In this document: positions 11,300 to 22,299 of the stretch, in pieces
Numbering within the stretch: position 1 is the stretch's first letter
How the letters are laid out: every line of letters starts with the position of its first letter
DNA from: Salvator merianae
Taxonomy: Eukaryota > Chordata > Lepidosauria > Squamata > Teiidae
Direction: 5' to 3'
Length of the DNA: 64,000 bases
Assembly (NCBI GenBank): GCA_003586115.2
Contig: QVOM02000073.1
Span: 41,718,289-41,782,288, forward strand
Notes under the pieces: model-generated
The model's input: the letters and a program-made list of their open reading frames with translations, nothing else
Databases searched by the model: none
What the model was told of the DNA's origin: nothing
Program-made: the position numbers and the translations under genes

Positions 11300-13310
11300 G
11301 GGCAAAGTCACTTAGATTTGCAGAGGACTGGATACTACAATTGAGAAGAGTCCAAGGGAAGTGTCCAGAGCACTCTCTGGTCCTGTTATTTTGGTTCAGT
11401 CTCAATTACTGCAGCCTGAGAATGTGGACAAATTGCTTGCTGGAATTTGGCAGACTAAAATGCTTCCTGAATCCTTGCCCTTCTTGGCTAGTGAAAGCTA
11501 GCTGGCACAGTATGTCCAGGTGGGTCCAGAGAGTGGGGAATGCTTCTTTGAGGTATGGAGTAAACCCATCAGCTCTTAAAGAAGTAGCAATGCACCCTCT
11601 TCTCAAGAGGTCCTCCCTGGATACAGAACAACTGAATAACTACCATATCTGAGGAACTACAACCCATTTTTTAGGAAAGGTATGGCCATTCAATGGCAGG
11701 CATGTTTGGAGGAAGCTGACTATCCAGATACATTTCAGTCTAGCTTAAGGCTCAGTTATGGCACTGAAACTGCCTGAGTTGCTCTGGTTGATGACCTATG
11801 CGAAAAAAAAATATGAAGGGAGTGCTACCTGTTGGTTGTCTTTGATCTGTCAGCAGTTTTCATTACCATTGACTATAGTATTCTTCTGAAATAGCTACAG
11901 AGTTTGAGAGTCAAAGGCACTGCATTGCAATGATTCCACTCCTGTCTCCAAGACTGATCCTAGAGAATTGTTGCGGGAGACTCCTACTTGATACCCTGGG
12001 AACTAACCTGTGTGGTTCCTCAGGGATCAATCTTATTTCCCATGCTCTTTAGCACCTATGTGAAACCACTGGGTGAGATCATCAGGAGATTTGGAGTAAG
12101 GTGCCATCAATATACAGATGTAACCCAGATGTGTCTCTTCATTCCATCTAAATCAAGAGACGCAATTGAGATGCTTGACAGGTGATTGGAAGTAGTAATG
12201 GGTTGAATGGGGGGCAATATTCTGAAGCTGAATCTAGACAAGACAGTGATGCTGTGTGTTACAGGTCTCAGATCCATGAAGTAGGGAAGCATCCTGTATT
12301 TGGAAGGATGTGTGATATCTAGGGGTACCCCCGGATTCTCTGCTGACACTTGAAGCACAGATGGGGGTGGTGACCAGGACTGCTTATTCCTAACTCCTAC
12401 TGGTTCACCACCTATAGCCCTTTCTAGATATAGATGGTCTGGCTACAGTAATCCATCCCTGTTAACTTCCAAATTTGACTATATTGACTAATGTGCTCTA
12501 CGTGGGGCTTTCCTTAAAGATGGTTTGGAAACAGCAGCTAGTGTTGAATACAGCAGTGTGACTACTGACTGGAATTGCTGACCAGATGCATATCACAGTA
12601 GTCGTAAAAGAACTGCACTGATTGTGGGTCTTTTTGCACTTTCCACTAGAGATCGCTGGGGACACTCACTAGTGAAGTGCTTCTGCATTTTGTGGAGGTC
12701 CTGGAAATCGGAAGCAGACTACTGCTGCTCCCAATTGCTACCTGCTGTGGAGCACAAAATCATACTCCATAGCAGGAGCAGGTGGACTGCTCCCAGTACA
12801 CTGTGTTCACACCCACATTTCCCAGCTACTGTCATGGTGCAGGATAGCAGCATTCACACTGCAAATGCTGGTATCCTGTTGCCGGTCTGTTCTATGGCCT
12901 TGCAGTGTGGCTGGGTCACTTAGCTGCAAGGTCTGTTTCTCTGCAGAACAGGATAACTATTCTGTTCTGTGGGGGAAAGTGTGAAAAGGCCGTGTCACTG
13001 CCCAATTGAAGGTGTTAGTATTAATCTATAAGACCCTAAATGGCTTGGACTGCAAATATCAGAAGAAACATTTAATCCCAAAGAAACATTCTTTAAGATT
13101 TGCCTATGAGGACCTCAGTCATTAAAAGGTTGAGAGGGCCTTTTTGGTGACATCCACTAGGTTATAGAATGGCCTACTCTCCTAGGTATATCAGGCACTT
13201 TCACTGGTGAAGCTGCATCTCTTTACACCAGTTTTTGGCTGAAGAAACAGCTTCCTTTCCCCTTTAGGCACTGTTTTTTATTGTTTTAGTGAGTTCATTT
13301 TTAATTGTTT
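11300..13310 (+). mobile_element. Degenerate L2-like LINE, RT region
   Basis: Pieces of one reverse transcriptase appear in order: NPCPSWLVKAS near 11477, ALKEVAMHPLLKRS near 11570, VVPQGSI...LFSTYVKPLGE near 12010-12080, RCHQYTDVTQM near 12101-12135 (the YADD catalytic motif reads YTDV, so it is dead), KLNLDKTVMLC near 12229-12260, and VLVLIYKTLNGLD near 13012-13050. It ends in a T-rich tract after 13300. Several frameshifts and stops separate these blocks. Motifs fit the L2/CR1 group. A short inverted-end repeat interrupts it at about 12,626-12,994. Confidence 0.8.
12626..12994. mobile_element. Short inverted-end element inside the LINE
   Basis: The left end GGTCTTTTTGCACTTTCC and the right end, reverse-complemented, GGCCTTTTCACACTTTCC are inverted relatives. 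The insertion splits the LINE between its 'KELHWL'-type codons and the downstream 'VLVLIYKTLNGL' block. No open frame of interest. The exact ends and target duplication are unclear. Confidence 0.5.
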
Positions 13311-13564
13311 TTTTTTTTTTTACTGTATATTGCATCCTGAATTTCCACATTAAAATGCTGACAAATGTTGAAACTTCAGTGTGTTTCAGTTTGGTTTTAA
13401 AAGTTACTTTGCAATTCCACTGCACCTTCTTGCAGAGAAAACTAAACTTATCATCCTAACCCACCAACCAATTGGCAGATGAAGAAAGAGTAACATATGG
13501 CTGTCAGAGTGAACGAGTCATTTTCTTTGGCTATGTTCATGTGAAGTATATATTGATACTGAAA

Positions 13565-13740
13565 GCAGTTCAGAGATGGCTTAGAGACGGTTCTGCGGTG
13601 GAATCACTCACATGCCAGACTGCCCCTCCCCCTCCCATGAGCATTCTAGACTAGAAATGGTGGATTAGAGATGGAATGAGAACATGAGAGCCACATGCTA
13701 CTGTCTCTAAGGTCCTTTTAAGTTGCTTTTGCTACAAGTG
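13565..13740. repeat. Dispersed repeat B, copy 1
   Basis: Similar along its length to 28262-28440. Shared strings include 'gatggcttagaga', 'ctgcccctccccc', 'atgagcattct'/'atgaacattct' and 'ggtggattagaga'. Family unknown; same orientation in both copies. Confidence 0.7.
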
Positions 13741-16700
13741 AATGTAGCTGACGACTGAGGTCATTTATCAAAATAAAAACAACAAAACACTGATTTTAGT
13801 TGCAGAGACATAGCAAGGATGGGTTGGGTGGGTTCAAACTGGAAAGAGAAGATGAATGAGTATTGCTTTCTTTTCTGTCTGTTTTTGGGCTATCCAGTCA
13901 GGGAGCAGAGGAAGAGGCTATGCCTGTTCCTTAGTATGCTTTTTTTAAAATTTGATTTCATAACAACACACAAAACAAAACAATTCAACAACTAAGAAAA
14001 TGAAATGTCAACAATTTGGTTGCAGGCAGTATGTATTGTTCTTAGGATACCCAAAGAATCCAAGGGTATAAAAATATACACTGTCTATGAAGGGGAATAT
14101 TAGATGGTAAAAGTCAGCAGGATATAGATAACAGCTGCAGAAACCATTTTTATTTATAAAAAATAAAACCAGTAACACACGTCACCTTTCATACTGTACT
14201 TAAACTTTATATGGGGAGGGGAATCACGGTGTTGTTTTCTTTTTTCAAATCGGACCTCGTGGCTGGATTTGTATCTAGGGAAAAGCAGGTCAGAAATGTT
14301 TGAAATACACAAAAAATAACAGGGTACCCAGACTGTTATGGTGTCACATATTTAATCTAAAAACATTTAATTTGCATTCTTTGGCAGAAGTAAAGGGTCA
14401 CGCTTTCTAGGGCTGGGCCACCAGCAACAGCCCATTCCAGACAGAGGATCAGGCAAGCCTTTCTGTATACCTTTCCCTTTAAATTCTTGAGATCTAGTAG
14501 CAAGCGAGCCTTATAAGCAGAGCAGCCTATGGCAGTTGATGGCACAGCATCTCTTTTAGCCCAAAGAACGGGGAAGTGGAACCGGGACATGAACTGGGCT
14601 TTGAAAGGCAAAAAGATAGAGAGACAGAGTGAAGCAGCTTCCTCCCATCAGGGGGGGAAATCAGCGTGTAGCTGCATAGCTCCATGCCTTGATTTATGAT
14701 AAAAAATTTAAAGGAAATCATTTATATTTCAAAGGGCCTAAATAGCTGCATGAAAGTTTTATCTAAAGTGGCACTGTATTTACAGGCAGTCCTGCCAATG
14801 CTAGAGGTAATTAATAGATAGATAACTTACAGGCGCTTTTTTTTTTCTTTTTCTTTTCTTTTTTCAAAATCTCTCTTGCTAGTTGGAACTTGTGAACTGA
14901 GTATAGAATTGAACCCAAGAGCCTTCAACAATGGTTTCCCGTGGTCAGTCAGTCACTCGTCTGTACTCTTACAATGAAACTAATCCTTCAACTTCACAGG
15001 TTCATTCACCAATACAGGACTTAAAAGACCCTTTAGCCAAGTGCAGATTAGTATAAGGTAAGACCACATTTTAACTGTGATATGTTCTAGGGATTCTAAG
15101 AGCAAGTAGGATTTTATTAACATATTCCTCATCAACACTGTAAGCTTAGCTATAGTATTAAGGCAGAATGAAAGTCCAGGCAAATATTATCTTGCCTTCT
15201 GAGTGCTTCCTTTTTTTTCTGTCAGGGGGAGCATTCAGATGACTGCAAAAAGGACTGTTGGAGGGTTGAAAGTCTGAAAATACACCACAGAGGGGGGGAG
15301 ATGCACCATTCACACAGCTAGTGTCCCCCCAGCCTCTAGGTCCTCACAGATGTGGAACAAAAGTTCTGCAACCATGGGGTTGATGCACACTACAGTTTAA
15401 CTTTGGACCAGAAATGGCCTCAGAAGTCAGCCATCTTCAATTTGATGATAAACTGGGATGGGCAGATACCACTCACGTTATTTGCCTCTTCCTCTCCCAT
15501 CACCCTACATGTTAGAGTCAATGCACAATCCACCTTTGCAGTCGTTCACCCTCTCTGTGTCCAGGGCAGCTCCGAAAGTGGATTTCACGTCTCCCGGACA
15601 AGCATTTGCCCACTGAGCCCTGGAAACACTTGAGAAGTGCTTTTTTTGGCTCATGAGGATGCATCCTTGAGGATACCTTCAGACATGGGCTAACCTCCCG
15701 ATACCTCTGGGATTATGTCCCAGAATGTGGAGGCAATATCCCATAATATTGCTATTATGGGAAATCTGGAAATGATACCAGGTTTCCTGTAATAGCGATC
15801 GCTTACCTTTGTCTACCAGCTACTTTCATGATTGTTCTTGTTGCAGATATTGGGATGTCAGCCAAGTGTGTAAAAAGTGTGCAAAAAAAAACCCCAAAGG
15901 AAAGTGAGCAGGTGCTTGGCTGGCTTCTGGATATTTTCAAGAACTGTTGCAAAAGGACTAGAAGACAAAGGTGAGAGCCTATAATTGCCTCTCGTGTCTG
16001 GTGGGGGCACAAGAGGCAATTGTGGGAGCCCTGTGGATTCTGCAATTGCCTCCTGCTGTCTGGAAGCACGCTGAGAGAATGAGCTTGGGTCTGCTTAATT
16101 TTCTTTTTAGAAACAAATGCCTAGCTGAATTGACTATCACATATGTAAAATATTAATGTTTCTGGCCCTTTCTGCTCTCCCTACACCTTACAAATAGGCG
16201 AGTCCAAAGGATAAACAGAAACAAGCTAAGGGACCCAGATGGTTTGCCATCAAGAAACTACATTCACATGAATAAAGGGGACACTGCAAAAGAGTTTGAG
16301 AGATCATTCACCTCCTAGTAAATAATTGATGATATTGCTGGAACAGGCAGGTGGGGGGAGAGAAAATAACACACAGAGGCGGCTCCCATGGTGACTTGCT
16401 GTGAACATAAAATTAGATGACAAGTGTATGGATCCATCCACTTGGATTATTCTGTTCCCTGACCCAGTTCAGAGACAAGGAAGAAACAGGGAGCTCTATT
16501 ACAGAAGAGTCACTTTACAGCCAAGGAAAGAATAGAACTAAAGTCTTAAGGCTTTCGTCACTGTTTCACAGTTCAGTATGTTCAGAATTTACATAAGCCA
16601 CTGGTGATCAAAACATCTAGATTTCTGAGGCTGTGCCCACTCTGAGAGGCAATGTCCAAATGGATGGCATCATTATCAACTCCCTTTGTTTCTGGGCTCA

Positions 16701-17800
16701 CATGCCCTAGTACTGCCAGGTGCAAAAAACATTCTGGCTTCTTCAACAGCAGCCAGACGTGGTCTGGGGTCCTGCAGACACAGAGGGACGGGGCAGGTGG
16801 ATGTAGATCCACTGTGACTCCACTTGCATGCTTGTGTGGGCTTTGGGGCAGGCATGCGGGGAGCTGGCTAATGGTGCAGTTTCGTGTTACACATCCCATT
16901 CGAGTGACCTGCTCACATTTTAAGAGCACTCAAGTACCCGCTCAGAAACCCTGATACTTTTCACACATGCCTGAGAATCACTAAGCCCATGGGGCAGTAC
17001 TGCTGGATAGCAAAGAAGAAGGAAAGGTGTGACTGAAAGCCGCACCTTCTCCAGTCTAGACAAAAACTTCTAATACAGCTGCCGTTCCAGCTGGGAGTTA
17101 AAGTAGTATGGAAGGTAACACAATACCGCTTGAGAAAAATACACTGAATCATTCTTTTTCTGCTCTCTAGGCAACTTCCCTGCTTTCATTTTCTTAGTTT
17201 TGCAATAAGAAGCCTTGAGAAATGGATTCAGGGTTCCTCCCAGTGGTTCCTCCCAGTGGAAAAGGATTAGTGATTCTGCTCTGCTTGCTATAACAGACCA
17301 GCAAGCATATTAGGAGCCTCCTTTCTGCACACTGGTGAGGTCTAAGGGAGGCTCCTGACAAGGACACCAGAGTGTGGAGGGGGGCCTCCAAGTATACTTA
17401 CTAGTCTGATATATCAGCCTTTACGCTTTTCCTTACTAGTGAGTTTTCAAGCCTAGTCTGTAAAATCTGAGGGGCAACCCTGTTATATTAACTCCTTATA
17501 GTCCACGTCTTTATTATGAAAACCTCAGCAATCATGTATAACATGGATTGGATGGTAATTAAGACATTTTTCACTCTGCACTTTCCTCCCTTGGTTTGAA
17601 TTAAACTATTAACAAAGTATCCTTTTTTTCAAGGTGAAGAAGATGATTTTTTAAAATAATTCTGTAACACATTTCTCCTATTGTTCTCATGACTGCACAT
17701 AGAGGTGTTTTTAAGTTAGTAGATCGCTTCAAAACGCAAGACAGCTGTTTGAAATTATGTCTACCACTCAATTTCAACAGCATTCTCCTTTGAATGGATC
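13741..17800. other. Intergenic, nothing recognised
   Basis: Only short frames without motifs. Poly-T or poly-A runs near 14830-14860 and scattered G runs are the only low-complexity features. Confidence 0.5.
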
Positions 17801-17806
17801 AATTTC

Positions 17807-18239
17807 TGCACTTATCTTGCTGTGATCCATTCCACCCCAGCATCAGCACTGGCCCCAAAGTTTAGCTGGCCCCCAAGGGCTCTGATAGCTAGGAATAAAA
17901 GTTTTCAGCCTTGGAGTCCCTGGGGGACCCATTGCAGTGGCTCGCTTTGTTTCACTGTCTAAATAGGTCCCCTAGTAGTCCAGAAAATGCCGGCTTGCCT
18001 TCTGCATGTCTCTGTGTTCCAAATGGCCCTCACTGGTATGCCAGTGGACCTGTTTAATGAAGTCCACCAGTATTCCAGATCAGGAGCATTCTGATCTGGA
18101 TTATGCTCCATTCAATGCAGATGGAGTAAAATAAAAGGGACTACCGTCCCTCTGATCTGCACTAACATGCTGACAGAAGATACCTTGAAGAGGACTACAG
18201 GGGACCATAATCTGCATTAAAGGTAAGTGCAGAAAGGGC
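17807..18239. mobile_element. Inverted-end repeat, TTTCTGCACTT family
   Basis: The left end reads TTTCTGCACTTA; the right end, reverse-complemented, reads AGGCCCTTTCTGCACTTA. The interior (about 17830-18160) is related to 29680-29950. Ends of the same type recur near 21305, 21757 and 22290. No coding frame. I infer a non-autonomous DNA element family but could not establish a target duplication. Confidence 0.45.
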
Positions 18240-18431
18240 CTAATACTGTAGCATTCCTCTTGATCCAAAAAATTTAACTAGGGCTGTAGTCACACCAGAT
18301 TTCTATAACCTGAATTTTCCACACATTATGCTTGAGTCCCCAGTTGGCTTGCCACACCCACACAAAATAATGCTTGTTTCTCCATTTGTGCTTAGTTCTC
18401 AGTCCTCTGCCAGCTTATTTTACTTTCCTTG

Positions 18432-19174
18432 GCTGTGGTCAGACCTCATGTTTTCTGGGGACGGAGGATGTTTTCACTCTTTGGAAACCACACGCTAAAT
18501 TGCGTTTCCGGTTTTTCCGTGGAGTTTCTTGCCTGGAAGGGGATTATCCTAAATTCGGATAATCCCAACTGTGAGTCTGTTTCAGTAAGAAATGGACCCA
18601 GCCAGGCAACCTCCTGCCATCCTCCCGATTCTCCCAGAAGCTGTGGCTGCCTCCTGCCACCCCCCAAGCCCCCCACCGCTTCCTGCCCCCCCACTCCCAA
18701 AATTTGCTAGTGTCTATGGGGGGAGAGTGGGAAGCAGTTGCAGCCAGGATCATGGCGGCAGCTGACAGAGGGGGATGGGGGAGCTTCAGAGGGGTAAGTG
18801 GAAATGGAGGGGGGTCTGGGGGGGTGGCAAGGCTCCCACCATACTCCTGCCGGTTCTGGCTACCCCTCTGAAGCTCCCCCATCCCGTCAGCTGCCTTTTA
18901 CCGGAGGGGGGCAGCAGAAAGCAATTGTAGCCACAATCGTGGCTGCAACTGCTTCCCCCCACCCCCAAGCTCCCCTCCTCCCACTATCAGCCCTGCCCTC
19001 CCTCCTGCGGCTCCTGCCACCCCCCTCCCTCCCACCCCCAACTTACCTATGATTGGGAGGGCGAGGATGGCAGTGGTGGCGCCACCTGGTGTGACCAGGC
19101 TGAAGGAAGCTCAAAACAGCCTCCCTCCCCGTCCATCCCAAGTTTGGACTAAAACATTAAGGTGTGACCGCGGC
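18432..19174. mobile_element. TIR element with 5-bp duplication (743 bp)
   Basis: The left end GCTGTGGTCAGACC and the reverse complement of the right end GCCGCGGTCACACC form terminal inverted repeats, and the similarity continues over about 30 bp (CATGTTTTCTGG against TAATGTTTTAGT). CCTTG at 18427-18431 recurs exactly at 19175-19179. The interior is unusually GC-rich and pyrimidine/purine-biased, so its Pro- and Gly-rich frames are compositional. No transposase is present. The end motif and 5-bp duplication match the element at 4965-11030. Confidence 0.75.
18729..18960. repeat. GC-rich inverted repeat inside TIR element
   Basis: The strings gggaagcagttgcagcca and gatgggggagcttcagaggg on the left (18729-18800) reappear reverse-complemented at 18853-18960, so the centre of the 743-bp element can fold into a long imperfect hairpin. 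Confidence 0.75.
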
Positions 19175-19179
19175 CCTTG

Positions 19180-21300
19180 TGTACTTTTTCGCTCCTCCTG
19201 TTCCCTCCTGCTGATTGACCCCTTCCCTGTCAATCATTTCTTAGTTTGTGTTTCGTTCCCATGTCTTCCCCTGCTCTGCCCCTCAAGGTCTTTCCCTAAC
19301 ATGGGGTTGACTTTTTAAAACATTGTTTTTAAAATTCCTATTATATAAGCACTGAAGCTTCTCTGCTTTCCCCCTAAAACCTACAGCATGAAGTTTTGGA
19401 TGAGAATAAAAGCTATTAGCTTATATAAACTATTTCCTGCAGCCCTGCATTTATGGAGACAAGTCCTCCGCCCCCAAACAGGGCAACAGTTCACAGGAAA
19501 AAAAAAAGAGAGAGTGAGAGAAAACAGTAGCAATTGCTCCCTCCCTGCTGCAAAGAGTTGAAAAAATTGAGAACAAGAGAAGGGGAATAGAGGGGGAATC
19601 ATTACAATTTGAATTAAAGAGAGATAGGAGAATTGCAGCTTAAACAGATATTTTCCTTCTCTATCGCTGTCTGATTTTGTGGTGGACTCCTCCCCTCCCA
19701 GTCCCAAGCAGTAATTGGCTGGACAAGATAAGAGAAATCCCTTCCCCTGTTCAGCCAGGAAGGTACAGGAAACGCCCCCGATAGTCCTTCCCAGCAACCA
19801 GACCCTGAAAAAACAACCAGGCTAAAGACAGAAATGGCTTCAGAGCTGGGATAATCTGAAATAAGGAAAGTACTAGATGGGAGGGGATAGTATGAATATA
19901 AATCGGAATGCCCTTTTTAAGTGTGATCTCTCGAGGCCAGAAATGGACTCAAGGCTCCTTATTTAACAAGTGTGACCATAGCCTGCTTGTAGCGAAGATT
20001 TTACAAATACATCTTGAAAGGTAGATTTTTCCCTAGCTGTGCTGCTGTTTGAGGGGCAGGAAGTAAATTTTTCAAACTACGAAATTAGTACTGTATTTTC
20101 ACAAGAGCTTTAGTTAAATTTGATTTCTTATGCAGTACCATCTCTTGTAGGTTTACTCAAAATAAATTCCCAAAGACTTCAAGGAGGCTATGGAAATTGG
20201 TCTGTCTGTAGGATGTAGCTGGAGTTTCTCCTTGAAGAACAGCTGTAAGTTTATGTTCAGACATGCAGTGGATGTCACAGAATTATTATTTTTTTTTTAA
20301 AACTACTAGATTTTAAAAGCAGATTTTCTTGACATATATAAATAGAGAGAAGCTCCACACAAGAGATGACACGGCTATTCCATTGTACAATCTGATCAAG
20401 GAAGTGTCTAGGATTACCAAGCCTGTCAATTATTCATCAGCTAAATAGCCAAGCATCAATTACCTGGCTTGATTCTCTTATTCATTAAGAAGATTGAACA
20501 GCCTAAGTTAACAAGGCAAAGGGAAAGTTGCTAAGTTACAGGGGATACCTGACCAAGCTGTTTGTACATGATGAAAATTCCTAGTTCCTAAAAAGGAAAA
20601 GTTAGGCAAATGGCAGGATCCAATGTGTTGAATGCAGTCCTGGGAAATGTTTGGAAGGCAATAGTGACCATGCATCACAAATAGAGTATTATTCAATCCA
20701 AGTTTCTTCTCTCAGAAATTAGGCAGGGAATAGAAAGGGAAAATATACATGAATTTAATAGAAATCTAGAAGGGTTAGCCTAGAACAGATACTAAAGGAG
20801 TGCTCATTAATTATATAGCACTATTGCAGGTGATTTTTTTTTAATTCTAGAACCAACCATGCCATATTCTAGAAGGCATACAATAAGGAAAGGACATCCT
20901 TGATGAAACAAAGTATGCTCTGATAGGAATCAAATTCTGAATATTCAGAGACTTGATCTGCCTCTGAAGAATTCAAACTTGAAATGCCTACATTTCTAAT
21001 TTTGATATCAAAACTCAATTTTAAATCAAAAGCTGTATTTTGAGGTCACAATTCAGTCCCCTCAAACAGATCGTAATAGCTGAAATTCGCACATGTTCCC
21101 ACACTAATCCCCAAGATTCACTTTTGTGTAATTTGATATTTGAAGCCTTAATGTTTGCCTGTCTGTTTTCTTCCTGAAATGTACATTGGAAAGTTCAAGA
21201 AGGGAAGATAAGTAGCCCAGGGTATGAACTTCTGCTCATAAAAAGTCCAGGCTTTTATAATTTTCTTCACAGGAGCTACAGAGGACAAAATTCAGATTAA
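19180..21300. other. Intergenic, nothing recognised
   Basis: Contains one solitary TIR-like end GTGTGACCATAGC at 19970-19982, of the same type as the right end at 19,174, but no partner was found. The frame at 19381-19797 has no recognisable motif. Confidence 0.45.
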
Positions 21301-21302
21301 AC

Positions 21303-22295
21303 ACTGGCCCTTTCTGCACTGCATCATCGTGGCCCATGCTAGAAAGGGCTGGGCTGGTCCAGACAGATAACTCATCCTACGGTGGGCCAGCTTACCAATA
21401 TTCCAGTTTAGGGCTGTCCACATTCAGACAACCTGTCCTGTTGCAGCTTTCAGGGGATGGGAACAAAACTTCTTATCCAAGTTTCCAGTCAGGGCCCTTT
21501 TGGCAGCATACCCACTTCTGGTGAAAAGGAGCTGGGTGCAGTATACAGGTCCAAGGATGTGCTGTTTGTGAACTACTTTAAATCTGTTTGTGGACTACTT
21601 TAAAGAGGTCTACTGCTGGACCAAGATACTGCGATACTTTGCACCCTATCCTGGTTCACAGCCTAGTCCATTGCAGACAGGTCATACTAAGGGGGCAGAG
21701 CCTCTGCCAGAGCCTCTGCCAGAGCCTCTGCTGCTGTGCAAACAGCACGGGCCTAGGACCTTTCTGCACTTGCCTGGTATACCAGAACAGGCTACTTGCT
21801 AATATGCTTCTTCCACGTGAGACTAGTGCCATTCTGGTATAGAACCATCTTAAGGACTCCCTATCCCAGTTTAGTGGTGGACCTGTTTGAAAAGGTCTGC
21901 AAAAGTACTGGTTCTGAACAAGGAAAAGACCGCAGCCTCATTTTCAAAGCTTGTGTAAGCTCCAAAGCTTGCATAAGCTTCAAAGATGGGGCTGCAGTGT
22001 TTCCCATTGTTCCTCATGCAAGCTTTGAATGTCTCAGCCCCCACCCTTGCACAGCAGATGTGGCATTGGAATGACAAGGACATGAATCAATCACAGGGAA
22101 GAGTGGATGATACTTAAGTTGGAAGTATGCTTTGCCAGGAGAGGAACAGGGAAAACACGTTTACATTGCTGCCAGTGTTGGACTGGGACAATGGCATTCC
22201 AGCCCTTGCCATACGGATGTAACCTGCTGGGCTTGGACTGGGATAGGCTGGAGCAGGCTAGTTAAACCACTTCAAGGGAGGTAAGTGCAGAAACA
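21303..22295. repeat. Inverted-end repeat region, possibly nested
   Basis: Left-type ends GGCCCTTTCTGCACT (21304) and CCTTTCTGCACTT (about 21758) and a right-type end AAGTGCAGAAACACCCC (about 22280) belong to the family at 17807-18239. Two lefts and one right suggest nesting or deletion. No protein frame of interest. Confidence 0.4.
21697..21731. repeat. 12-bp tandem repeat, three copies
   Basis: AGAGCCTCTGCC is repeated twice exactly, followed by an 11-base third copy. Confidence 0.95.
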
Positions 22296-22299
22296 CCCC

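Noticed and set aside
18429..19052. Proline- and glycine-rich frames on both strands
   Set aside because: Arise from the GC-rich interior of a TIR element. Mirror frames on both strands show composition, not coding.
19381..19797. 138-residue minus-strand frame
   Set aside because: No motif, no splice context, and an uneven composition with poly-T-coded Phe/Ser. Not supported as a gene.
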